From: Paenibacillus alba
GTDB lineage: Bacteria > Bacillota > Bacilli > Paenibacillales > NBRC-103111
Assembly (NCBI RefSeq): GCF_013204855.1
Contig: NZ_JABMKZ010000006.1
Span: forward strand, 186,001 to 250,000
Direction: 5' to 3'
Length of the DNA stretch: 64,000 nt
The notes under the pieces are model-generated. The model ran no database searches and was not told the origin of the DNA. It saw only the letters and a list, made by a program, of their open reading frames with translations. The position numbers were made by a program, and so were the translations under genes. Within the stretch, counting starts at the first letter, position 1. Every line of letters starts with the position of its first letter. Shown piece by piece: positions 53,379-61,107 of this stretch.

Positions 53379-54401
53379 ATGAGAGAACTATTGGGTAAGA
53401 AGTTGAAATACGATGTCACTACAAGTTATGGACTAGTCTTACTACCAAGTAAATCCGTTCTCAACCAGGAGCATCTGGATTTATTCCAACAGCATCGTAT
53501 TGATCTTATGGACATCATGACCACCGAGGATGAGCAAGAAAGTGAATCTGGATCTTCTCTTGATTCTACAGAACTCCTTGTCCAAAGGGCTTCTCAATAT
53601 GCCAAAGATTTATTTGAGCGTATTCAATCGCAAAAGAAAATTCCCTTGCTAGAAATTAAGAATGAATTAATTCCAATTGTTCAACAGGCGGCAGAAAACC
53701 CCGATCTTTTCCAATTGTTTCAGGCGGTTAAAGCCAAAGATGAATATACCCATCAGCATAATATCGGTGTGGGCATATTATCAACGCTTATTGGTAAATG
53801 GTTGAATCTGGAAGACAACGAAGTGGCCTTATTATCCTTGGCGGCGACGATGCATGATGTCGGTAAAATCAAGATCTCAGAAGAAATTCTGATGAAACCG
53901 GGGAAATTGACATCGGATGAGTATGATGAAATGAAGCAGCACACCATTCGAGGCTATAACATGCTGAGAGAAACGGTGGGGATTAACTACAGAGTTGCGC
54001 TTGTTGCCTTGCAGCACCATGAACGGGCAGACGGTACGGGATACCCGCTTGGTCTCAGAGATACGCAAATTGATCGGATGAGTCGTATTGTCGCGGTTGC
54101 CGACGTTTTTCATGCTATGTCATCGAAGCGTCCGTACCACGAAATGATGCCTTTCTACGAAGTTGTCAGCAGGATGCGGGAAGGTTTTTTCGGAGAATTG
54201 GATCCTCATATTGTATCTGTCTTTCTGACGAATATGATTCAGAATTTGATAGGCAGGAAAGTAATGCTTACTGATGGTCGGTGGGGAGAGGTCGTTTATA
54301 TTAATCCTACGGATGACACAAACCCGCTTGTTAAGATTGATGATATTTTCGTAGATCTTAGTCGAGAACGACATATTCATATAAAGGAAGTTGTTGTATG
54401 A
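53379..54401 (+). CDS. HD-GYP domain protein
   Basis: This 340-residue protein has an N-terminal region (1-110) unlike a receiver, an HD-GYP domain (about 120-290) with MHDVGKIKISEEILMKPGKL and HHERADGTGYPLG, and a C-terminal beta-like tail of about 60 residues (KVMLTDGRWGEVVYINP). All metal-binding residues of active cyclic di-GMP phosphodiesterases appear present. ATG 53379 is preferred over TTG 53364 because GGAG lies about 9 bases upstream. It overlaps a LuxR-type regulator gene by four bases. Confidence 0.88.
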   Translation: MRELLGKKLKYDVTTSYGLVLLPSKSVLNQEHLDLFQQHRIDLMDIMTTEDEQESESGSSLDSTELLVQRASQYAKDLFERIQSQKKIPLLEIKNELIPIVQQAAENPDLFQLFQAVKAKDEYTHQHNIGVGILSTLIGKWLNLEDNEVALLSLAATMHDVGKIKISEEILMKPGKLTSDEYDEMKQHTIRGYNMLRETVGINYRVALVALQHHERADGTGYPLGLRDTQIDRMSRIVAVADVFHAMSSKRPYHEMMPFYEVVSRMREGFFGELDPHIVSVFLTNMIQNLIGRKVMLTDGRWGEVVYINPTDDTNPLVKIDDIFVDLSRERHIHIKEVVV

Positions 54402-54694
54402 ACCCAAACATGGTAGAAGATAATCAGATTTTGAACCAATTTTTTACGAGTTATGGATTAACGCAACGTGAATCGGAAATTCTTGGGCTCATTGCTACTC
54501 ATGGTTATACGAATCGAGAAATTGCAGAGAGCTGCTGTATAAGTGAAAAGACAGTGAAAATTCACTTGGCGAATATTATGAGCAAGATTGGCATTGGCTC
54601 CATGCGCCGATTGCTTGCGCTTCTTTTGCAGCAGTCTCTATCCTTCTCCAAACGATCGAATGAACTTAGTAGAATCCCAGCCGTAGGTAATTGA
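54398..54694 (+). CDS. LuxR/GerE-type stand-alone helix-turn-helix regulator
   Basis: This 98-residue protein is little more than a LuxR-type DNA-binding domain: LTQRESEILGLIATHGYTNR, then REIAESCCISEKTVKIHLANI. It lacks a receiver or ligand domain, like GerE. Translationally coupled to the HD-GYP gene through an ATGA overlap. It is a candidate regulator of the GATAC dyads upstream of the following operon, or of its own promoter. Confidence 0.88.
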   Translation: MNPNMVEDNQILNQFFTSYGLTQRESEILGLIATHGYTNREIAESCCISEKTVKIHLANIMSKIGIGSMRRLLALLLQQSLSFSKRSNELSRIPAVGN

Positions 54695-54699
54695 TAAGG

Positions 54700-54742
54700 A
54701 AGAGAGAAGTCTCCTGAAACGGGAGTTTCTCTCTTTTTTTTG
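54700..54742 (+). terminator. Terminator after the LuxR-type gene
   Basis: AAGAGAGAAGTCTCC and GGGAGTTTCTCTCTT form a long stem followed by T residues. Confidence 0.85.
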
Positions 54743-54788
54743 CCATTTTTGCATGATACAATTTGGAACCTAAAAATGAAATATTGTA

Positions 54789-54845
54789 TTGACATGATAC
54801 AAAAAGTATCTTAAAGTAGAACTAGAACATGATACAAATAGTATC
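54789..54845 (+). promoter_or_regulatory. Promoter of the Wzz-to-RiPP operon with two GATAC-N5-GTATC operators
   Basis: TTGACA (54789-54794), 17-base spacer, TAAAGT (54812-54817). The dyad GATACAAAAAGTATC (54796-54810) fills the spacer. A second, GATACAAATAGTATC (54831-54845), starts just after the expected transcription start and is flanked by AGAAC/GTTCT. A third half-site GCATGATACA is at 54751. Placement in the spacer and at the start suits repression. Confidence 0.7.
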
Positions 54846-54901
54846 AAGGTTCTGGAGAACTTTATCGAACAAAGTAAAGTAGACTTCTTTGGAGGGGAAT
54901 C

Positions 54902-55669
54902 ATGGAGATCAATCTTAAAGAGTATTTGATGATAATAAAAAAGCGCATGTGGCTTATTGTTGGGTGTGTGCTGGCAGTAACCATTCTCACAGCGATGTAT
55001 ACCACATCACACTATCAACCTATTTATCAGGCATCGACGAAATTGATCGTCAACAAAACAGTTGAGCAGGATCAATCCGGTAAGGAACAGATCGATTATG
55101 GCGCGATTGGTGTTAATCTAGCACTCATGAATACATTTAAGGAAATTATTAGAACCCCAGCTATTATGGATAAAGTCGTTCAACGCTTCCCCGATTTAAA
55201 TGTTTCCACAGATCAGCTCATCTCCATCGTGAATGTATCAAATCTCAATGAAACGCAGGTTATGACCATCAGTGCCCGACATTTTTCGCATGAAAAAGCC
55301 GTAAAGATTGCCAACGCTGTTTCTGATGTCTTTCAAACCGAGATTCCCAAAATTATGAAGGTTGATAATGTCACAATTTTGAACAGAGCCAAAAGCCAAG
55401 ATAACCCCATCCCCATTAACCAAAAGTCGAACCAATATATTATTTTGAGTTTTATCGTTTCTTTAGCTGCGATGGTGGGTCTTACCCTTCTGCTAGATGC
55501 GCTAGATGATACTTTGAAAACAGACAAAGATATTCGTGAAATTTTCGAATCGCCTACGTTAGCTTACATACCGAAAGCGAAGGAACGAGGCAAGGAACTT
55601 CGAACGAACCGGAATCAAAAATCTAGAAAAAAAACAGGGGAAACGCCATATGCCAAAACCATCCACTAA
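54902..55669 (+). CDS. Wzz/YveK-type chain-length determinant-like membrane protein
   Basis: This 255-residue protein has two membrane helices (about 17-37 and 178-197) bracketing an extracellular domain. EINLKEYLMIIKKRMWLIVG at the start and the proline-rich NPIPINQKSN before helix 2 are characteristic. Such proteins pair with a cytosolic BY-kinase, encoded next here with a 20-base overlap, to control polysaccharide export. No glycosyltransferase, polymerase or flippase gene follows in this operon, which is unusual. GGAGG precedes the ATG. Confidence 0.88.
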   Translation: MEINLKEYLMIIKKRMWLIVGCVLAVTILTAMYTTSHYQPIYQASTKLIVNKTVEQDQSGKEQIDYGAIGVNLALMNTFKEIIRTPAIMDKVVQRFPDLNVSTDQLISIVNVSNLNETQVMTISARHFSHEKAVKIANAVSDVFQTEIPKIMKVDNVTILNRAKSQDNPIPINQKSNQYIILSFIVSLAAMVGLTLLLDALDDTLKTDKDIREIFESPTLAYIPKAKERGKELRTNRNQKSRKKTGETPYAKTIH

Positions 55670-56315
55670 TTTTCCAATTATGATGAAAGTGAACCCGCAT
55701 TCCCCGATTTCAGAAGCCTACCGTTCTTTGAGATTTAATATCGAATGCTCGGCTCTAGGGCAAGAGGCCAAAATCATTACGGTTACGTCTTCAGGCCGAG
55801 GTGAAGGCAAAACGACAACAGCGATTAATTTGGCAGTCGCATATGCCCAGATCGGGAAGAAAGTCATTTTGCTAGATGCAGATCTAAGAAACCCTTCGAT
55901 CCACTTGGCTTTCAGCCAAGAAAATGAGAGAGGTTTGACCAACTATTTAGGGAACCAATTGGCTTTAAATGAGACCATTCGGGAATCCTATATCGAAAAT
56001 TTATCGATACTGACTTCGGGAACGCTTAGGCAGAATCCCTCGGAATTATTGGCTTCCCCAAAGATGGATGTCCTTTTAGCCGAATTAAGAGCGAATTATG
56101 ACATGGTCATTGTCGATACGCCATCAGTTTTGACATTAACCGATGCCAAAGTGCTGGCAGCCAAATGCGATGGTGTTTTGCTTGTTGTCGAGTACGGCAA
56201 AGTGAAGCGCCAAATGGCCAAGAAGGTGAAAGAAGAGCTGATGCTGGCGAAAGCCAAGCTGATTGGCATTGTTTTGAATGAAATTAAAAACTACCATGTG
56301 GATGCTTATCTTTAA
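55650..56315 (+). CDS. CpsD/CapB-type tyrosine kinase (BY-kinase)
   Basis: This 221-residue P-loop protein has Walker A SGRGEGKTT (48-56), Walker A-prime VILLDADLRNP, Walker B MVIVDTPSV and the N-terminal SPISEAYRSLRFNIE activator-contact segment. The usual C-terminal tyrosine cluster is reduced to two tyrosines in KNYHVDAYL. With the Wzz-like partner it would form a membrane kinase that cycles through autophosphorylation. Its substrate here is unknown; genes of the RiPP-like cassette are on the same transcript. Confidence 0.9.
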   Translation: MPKPSTNFPIMMKVNPHSPISEAYRSLRFNIECSALGQEAKIITVTSSGRGEGKTTTAINLAVAYAQIGKKVILLDADLRNPSIHLAFSQENERGLTNYLGNQLALNETIRESYIENLSILTSGTLRQNPSELLASPKMDVLLAELRANYDMVIVDTPSVLTLTDAKVLAAKCDGVLLVVEYGKVKRQMAKKVKEELMLAKAKLIGIVLNEIKNYHVDAYL

Positions 56316-56358
56316 GGATATTCAAGAAATCAAAGTAGGGGGAGCGAGTTTATAGCTA

Positions 56359-57642
56359 ATGAGACAAAAAAGACGTAAGCCGCAAAGAAAACCCGTCAAA
56401 ACCATCTGTATATTGGCGCTGAGCTTTGCCGTTCTATCAGGTTGCTCAGATACAGCTCCGTTAAATCCCGATGCCAATTCGGTATATAACGAACAAGGTC
56501 AGAAGGCCGTTAAAGTATTTAAAGTTATTAAGCAGAAAATCGGAGATCCTCTCGAACGCAATGCTGAAGTGCTGTCCTCTGCGCAATTCGACGTCATTTC
56601 CAAAGTTTCTGGGGATGTGGAACAAATCCTCAAGAAGCGGGGAGAAATGGTACAAGAAGGCGATGTTATCGTCAAGCTCAAATCAGGGGAGTTAACGACC
56701 CAGCGAGAAACGGCTGCGCTTACTGTCCAAACGGCTCAAGAAGCTATTGAAAAAGCGAAGGTAAGAGCTAAAAAGGAAACGGAAAACCAAAAATTGGATA
56801 TGAATAATGCAATCCAGAAGAAAGAGCTAGCTATGGCCGGTCTGCTTCGCAATTACAATAAAATGAAAAATGATTACGATATCGGTTTAGTGACCAAAGC
56901 TCAATTGTATCAAATGGAAACACAAATGATGGATGCTCGCTTGGATTTGGACCAGCTGAAGCAGAAAGCAACGATGCTCGAACCGATTGACGCAACCTCT
57001 GAGCTGGAAACACAGCTCAAAACGGCTCAGATTGCTTTGCAGCAAATCGATCAAACCATCAAAAATCTCGAAGTTAAGGCTCAAGTAAGCGGGTTGTTGA
57101 CAGAAATGCCCTTGGAAGCGGGAATGACACTGCAGCCAAGCTCTCCGGTGGGGATCATTCAGAGACTAGATCCGATCAAAATTAAAGCTCAACTGACAGA
57201 AGAAGAAACAAGACATTTAAGCGATAAGAAAGAACTGCCTTACTACGTTACGGGTACCAAGCAAATGTTGAAAGGCACGATCAGTTATGTTGCTAAAGTG
57301 ATTGATCCGCAAACGAAAGCTTACGAAATTAACTTGCAGGTACCTAACAAGGATCTGGCCTTGAAGCCTGGCATGAAGCTTATGGTTCAGATGAGCGAGG
57401 AAAAGGACCAAATTGTGCTGACCGTTCCTACGTATGCAATTGTCAAAGAAGGCGATGCTGCGTACGTGTACGTTCTAGCAGGGGATACCGTCGAGAAGCG
57501 AAGCGTTCAGTTGGGTAGACTGAATGAGCCTAATCAAGAAGTGCTTGCTGGCCTTAAGGAAGGCGAGCTCGTCGTGAAAACTAACCCTAATCAGTTGCGA
57601 GACAAGGAAAAAGTTCACATGACAGCAGTTGAAGAGCAATAA
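56359..57642 (+). CDS. HlyD/RND-type membrane-fusion adaptor lipoprotein
   Basis: This 427-residue lipoprotein has a signal peptide with lipobox LSGC (Cys29), a split biotinyl-lipoyl domain, a coiled-coil hairpin (about 115-235) and beta-barrel parts (DPIKIKAQLTEEETR, VPTYAIVKEGDAAYVYV). Adaptors of this kind couple an inner-membrane exporter to the outside. The only exporter in the operon is the ABC protein of the RiPP cassette. GGGGGAGCG lies before the ATG at a longer distance than usual. Confidence 0.85.
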   Translation: MRQKRRKPQRKPVKTICILALSFAVLSGCSDTAPLNPDANSVYNEQGQKAVKVFKVIKQKIGDPLERNAEVLSSAQFDVISKVSGDVEQILKKRGEMVQEGDVIVKLKSGELTTQRETAALTVQTAQEAIEKAKVRAKKETENQKLDMNNAIQKKELAMAGLLRNYNKMKNDYDIGLVTKAQLYQMETQMMDARLDLDQLKQKATMLEPIDATSELETQLKTAQIALQQIDQTIKNLEVKAQVSGLLTEMPLEAGMTLQPSSPVGIIQRLDPIKIKAQLTEEETRHLSDKKELPYYVTGTKQMLKGTISYVAKVIDPQTKAYEINLQVPNKDLALKPGMKLMVQMSEEKDQIVLTVPTYAIVKEGDAAYVYVLAGDTVEKRSVQLGRLNEPNQEVLAGLKEGELVVKTNPNQLRDKEKVHMTAVEEQ

Positions 57643-57662
57643 TAAAAATGGAGTGACTTGAA

Positions 57663-59375
57663 TTGAAAATAAACTGGAAACATACGATGGTCGTTTGCGT
57701 CTTAACCGCCTCATTGGTCATTCCCTCCGCGTCCTTTCATGTCGCGGCAGATGAGAAATACACACAAACATCCGTAGAAAGCTATTCCTTAACAGATTCG
57801 ATTCAGGTAGAAGTAAAAAGCATTCTGAATGAATCTACGCCGGATGGAACCAGAATTGCTGCAACCGTTCGTATTTACAATAATGGCGACCGTTTGACCG
57901 GGGTGCCGGAATATGAAGTTCGCGTCAAAGGGCAAGACGGCTTGGAATATATCATGCGGGCTAGTCAAGCCAATGCGAAAAATATTCAGCCTAAGGAAAC
58001 GGTAGAGCTTAGTTATATGAATGTTGTCGATCGTTATGATACGTTTTCGTTGACTGATCTATCTTGGTACGATGTGAATGAATTTGTATATCCTAAGCAG
58101 GAGCAGAAGATTCTAACCATCCCGATCTCGGCGATTGAGTGGAAGGGAGAAAAAGCTACCCTTGCCAATCCTGCCGTGACTAAAAAGTGGGAAGATACGT
58201 TTACGATTCCTGTGTTGTCCAACACTGTAGATTTTAAGCCTGTCAGTCTCAATGAACAGAACACGCCGGAAGGCCCGATGGTCATTGTAGGTTTGCTTGT
58301 GACCAATAAAGGGGATAAGAAAGCAAAGATCCCGGATTTCCGGATGAATGGCATTTCCGATAAGAAGGTTTACACGGGTAAAAGGTTGGAAAAAGATCTG
58401 CCCTTCTTGGAAGCCAATGAACAGGTATACATTCATTATGCGATTCCGGCTAGGAACCGATTGGAGTTAAGCAGCTTATCCATTCTGACGCCTGAAGATT
58501 TCGCAGATGAGAAAGCAAAAACAGACTTTTTAATTGGACGATTGATGATTACTCTTCCAGGGGCTAAAAACAACCTGAGCTTCGTCAATCAATTGATTCC
58601 CTATGAATGGAACAAGCCTATTCGGTTTGACCCACTTAATAAGCTGATTCGGCCGGAGATTGACGTTTCAATGGTGGATCTTCAGCTGCAAGAAAGTGCG
58701 GGAGGCGGCTTTAAAGCAGCGGTTGCTAAGTTTAAGCTGCTTAATCATAGCGATAGCCCGATGCAAGTTCCGCCATTTCAAGCAGCGTTAACCAGTTATA
58801 ATGGCAATAAATATATGGGAACAAGGCAAAATACGCAAGTCGAGACCCTCATCCCGAATATTAGCTATGTAATTTATTATTCCTTCATCATCCCCAGCTC
58901 GGAAACCGGGGAGCAGTTGATTATGGAGATTTTGGATAATAAGAGCGTGGAGCCCTACAATATTTCGTTAGCGGCCTTCAAGACGAAGGTAATGGAAGAA
59001 ACGTCAGACAAGTCGTTAGCTTTCTACCCTTTTCAAGTCACAATGAATGATTGGTCGCTGGGAGCAAATTACAACATGGGCGGCAGCTTGCCGTATGCCT
59101 ATAAGCTGAATGTAGATTTTAATATCAAGCTGCAGGATGAAGTCGTCGTGGATCAAAGCTTTTCCAAAATGAGACTTGAGTTGGTCGATACGAAGAACAG
59201 AATCATGACTTCCAAGGTTCTCTCATTTACCGGTGAAAATAAGCTGGTTAGCGGAACACAGACTCTTAATTTTGATTTGGATCGGTTAGAGACGACAGTA
59301 TCTCTACATATGTACGAAATTATTGATACCCCTTTCGGTGAAGTAAGAAGACTTGTCCAAACATGGAAACGATAG
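57663..59375 (+). CDS. Secreted beta-rich protein of unknown function
   Basis: This 570-residue protein has an N-terminal signal peptide (MVVCVLTASLVIPSASF, cleavage after about residue 30) and no membrane anchor or sorting motif. The body is strand-rich with three or four similar-looking modules, each carrying a VxIYNNGDR-, GLLVTNKGDK- or KFKLLNHSDS-type strand. These recall repeated Ig-like or DUF4352-like folds. Start TTG 57663 follows GGAGTGAC. It lies between the HlyD-like adaptor and the precursor-peptide gene. Family unknown; an extracellular scaffold or receptor is possible. Confidence 0.6.
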   Translation: MKINWKHTMVVCVLTASLVIPSASFHVAADEKYTQTSVESYSLTDSIQVEVKSILNESTPDGTRIAATVRIYNNGDRLTGVPEYEVRVKGQDGLEYIMRASQANAKNIQPKETVELSYMNVVDRYDTFSLTDLSWYDVNEFVYPKQEQKILTIPISAIEWKGEKATLANPAVTKKWEDTFTIPVLSNTVDFKPVSLNEQNTPEGPMVIVGLLVTNKGDKKAKIPDFRMNGISDKKVYTGKRLEKDLPFLEANEQVYIHYAIPARNRLELSSLSILTPEDFADEKAKTDFLIGRLMITLPGAKNNLSFVNQLIPYEWNKPIRFDPLNKLIRPEIDVSMVDLQLQESAGGGFKAAVAKFKLLNHSDSPMQVPPFQAALTSYNGNKYMGTRQNTQVETLIPNISYVIYYSFIIPSSETGEQLIMEILDNKSVEPYNISLAAFKTKVMEETSDKSLAFYPFQVTMNDWSLGANYNMGGSLPYAYKLNVDFNIKLQDEVVVDQSFSKMRLELVDTKNRIMTSKVLSFTGENKLVSGTQTLNFDLDRLETTVSLHMYEIIDTPFGEVRRLVQTWKR

Positions 59376-59386
59376 GAGAGCGACAG

Positions 59387-59587
59387 ATGGAAGATGAGGC
59401 AAAGACAGCGCAAAAAAAATACTCGCGCCCGATGGTTCTCAGTCAACAGCCGGTGCGATTCGAGACCGCCCAAAGCTGGAATAAAGGGCACGGCAGCCTG
59501 AATCACCCAGGCAAAGGAAATGGCGGTATTAACTATCCGAATCCGCCCTACACTGGACCGCATAACGGCAAAGGAAAAGGGAAATAA
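59387..59587 (+). CDS. Putative RiPP precursor peptide with lasso-type YxxP leader
   Basis: The 66-residue peptide starts at ATG 59387, 9 bases after AGGAGAG. The leader holds KKYSRPMVL (Y12-x-x-P15), the motif recognised by PqqD-like B1 proteins in lasso peptide systems, and FETAQ with Thr27 placed like the conserved penultimate leader threonine. The C-terminal part (about residues 28-66) is Gly/Asn/Pro/Lys/His-rich, strongly basic, ending GKGKGK, and has no Asp, Glu or Cys. Hence neither a lasso isopeptide ring nor a lanthionine can form by known rules. Five RiPP-type genes follow at once. Real product unknown. Confidence 0.75.
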   Translation: MEDEAKTAQKKYSRPMVLSQQPVRFETAQSWNKGHGSLNHPGKGNGGINYPNPPYTGPHNGKGKGK

Positions 59588-59589
59588 GG

Positions 59590-60375
59590 ATGGAAATCTT
59601 CTATTCCCTGATTGGTGATCATGTCATTCAAGTGATAAGCCAATCACCAGCCTGCATGGGCTTCATGCATAAGAACTTCCCAACGATGGATCCCCCCTCG
59701 CGTCAAGCAGATCTTGTCATTTATCTGAAAGAGGGATATGGGATCCCTTTCTATGACTATAACGTAGTCATCACGCAAGAAGAGGATGCCATCTCCTTCC
59801 GCAGGGCTGATTATTTGATCGAAGCCGAATCGGATTATGGGTATGCTGTGATTTCCGTGCATAATGAGCTGGCGCTCAAGCATGCTTTCATGAATCTATA
59901 CAGTTCTTATGTGGTCCATCATCGTTGGGGACTGCTGATTCACTCTTCCTGTGTCATGGAAAAGGGAGGCGCGTACTTGTTTGCAGGTCACTCAGGAGCG
60001 GGGAAATCGACGGCGGCTAAGCTATCGTATCCGCGGGAGCTTCTATCCGACGAAGCAACGATCGTGAAGATCAGCTCGGAGCAGATTAGCGTATATAACT
60101 CACCTTTCCGGAGCGAGCTGAACCGAACAGGACTTGAGCAGGCAGGGCCGTTAGCAGGCATTTATTTATTAAAGCAATCGCTTCAGAACCACGTCGTTAG
60201 GCTTAGCAGGTCGAATGGTTTTCTTGAGCTGATGGATAAAGTGTTTTATTGGTCCCCTAGCGCTACAGCGAACGTGAGCATACTCCAATTGTTGCAGCAA
60301 ATGGTCAATCATGTCGCCGTTAGCGAGCTGCATTTTCAAAAAAACGATACTTTTTGGGAGCTGATTTCGTCATGA
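59590..60375 (+). CDS. HPr-kinase-like enzyme of a RiPP cassette (PadeK-like)
   Basis: This 261-residue protein has Walker A GHSGAGKST (133-141) and ELLSDEATIV (150-159), like the HPr kinase C-terminal domain, with a divergent N-terminal half. In the paeninodin lasso cluster a similar kinase phosphorylates the precursor peptide. The gene starts two bases after the precursor stop and overlaps the RRE gene by four bases. Phosphorylation of a Ser or Thr of the precursor is a reasonable inference. Confidence 0.8.
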   Translation: MEIFYSLIGDHVIQVISQSPACMGFMHKNFPTMDPPSRQADLVIYLKEGYGIPFYDYNVVITQEEDAISFRRADYLIEAESDYGYAVISVHNELALKHAFMNLYSSYVVHHRWGLLIHSSCVMEKGGAYLFAGHSGAGKSTAAKLSYPRELLSDEATIVKISSEQISVYNSPFRSELNRTGLEQAGPLAGIYLLKQSLQNHVVRLSRSNGFLELMDKVFYWSPSATANVSILQLLQQMVNHVAVSELHFQKNDTFWELISS

Positions 60376-60641
60376 CCCGGTACCTTCGGATGAATGATTA
60401 TGAGTCTATTCAACTGGATATGGAATGGATAATCTTGAATACGGATGAGTATACCTTAACAAAGTTGAATGGTGTGGGCGGATTCTGCTGGTCTTTGCTT
60501 GGTGAAGCTCAGACTGTAGGCTCCATTAGTGAAGCAGTACGCAAGGAGTTCGATTCGGTTGAAGCAACGGTTGAGGAAGATATTGAAGCATTTTTGATTG
60601 ACATGATTGGACGAGGTTTAGTTCAGCATGCCGGTGGATAA
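60372..60641 (+). CDS. PqqD-like RiPP recognition element (lasso B1-like)
   Basis: This 89-residue protein fits the PqqD fold: N-terminal strands (LDMEWIILNTDEYTLTKLN), a helix with GGFCWSLLGE and C-terminal helices (VEEDIEAFLIDMIGRGLVQ). Such proteins bind the leader peptide and hand it to modifying enzymes. ATG 60372 overlaps the kinase stop; a TTG at 60354 would add six residues but lacks context. It overlaps the peptidase gene by 14 bases. The YxxP motif of the precursor is its likely ligand. Confidence 0.85.
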   Translation: MTRYLRMNDYESIQLDMEWIILNTDEYTLTKLNGVGGFCWSLLGEAQTVGSISEAVRKEFDSVEATVEEDIEAFLIDMIGRGLVQHAGG

Positions 60642-61080
60642 GGTATCTTTGCAGTTGGTTACTCAACTGATGGAAAAGAGGGGCTGGATCGAGCTTCCAG
60701 CTCGTGGAACGAGTATGTATCCGTTGATCAAACAGGGAGACATTTGCCGGTTTGTTCCCACAGAGGCTGCACATATAAGAAAAGGGGATATCCTGCTCTT
60801 TCATGTGCCGCTGGGAAACTTGGTCGCGCATCGTTTCGCCCAATGCGTAAAGAAAGACCATCAGCAATATCTATGCAAGGGAGACACCAATCTAGCGTAT
60901 GACGAAGCTATTGCATGGGATCAAATCATTGGCAGAATGACCTGGATACAACGAGATGAGCGCATTATCCATGTGACAGAATTGGCTGTTTATCTATGGG
61001 GGCGTCTGGTCCTTGCAGTCCCGTTGATTTCGTTATGTTTAAGAATGTACTTAAATCGAAGAGAAGGTATAAAGGCATAG
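60628..61080 (+). CDS. S24/S26 signal-peptidase-like protein (SipW/ER type)
   Basis: This 150-residue protein has the Ser box RGTSMYPLIKQGD with Ser29, a second box VAHRF with His68 where bacterial type I enzymes have Lys, and YLCKGDTN (residues 81-88). The Ser/His arrangement matches the SipW and eukaryotic-type signal peptidases. A single hydrophobic helix (about 118-138) lies at the C-terminus rather than the N-terminus. In the absence of a B2 protease in the visible cassette it is the best candidate for leader removal. Confidence 0.78.
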   Translation: MPVDKVSLQLVTQLMEKRGWIELPARGTSMYPLIKQGDICRFVPTEAAHIRKGDILLFHVPLGNLVAHRFAQCVKKDHQQYLCKGDTNLAYDEAIAWDQIIGRMTWIQRDERIIHVTELAVYLWGRLVLAVPLISLCLRMYLNRREGIKA

Positions 61081-61107
61081 ACTTTCTTTCTATGGAGTGT
61101 CGCAGGT

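Noticed and set aside
59387..59587. Assigning the peptide as a true paeninodin-type lasso peptide
   Set aside because: No Asp or Glu in the core and no cyclase gene seen, so a lasso assignment is not supported.
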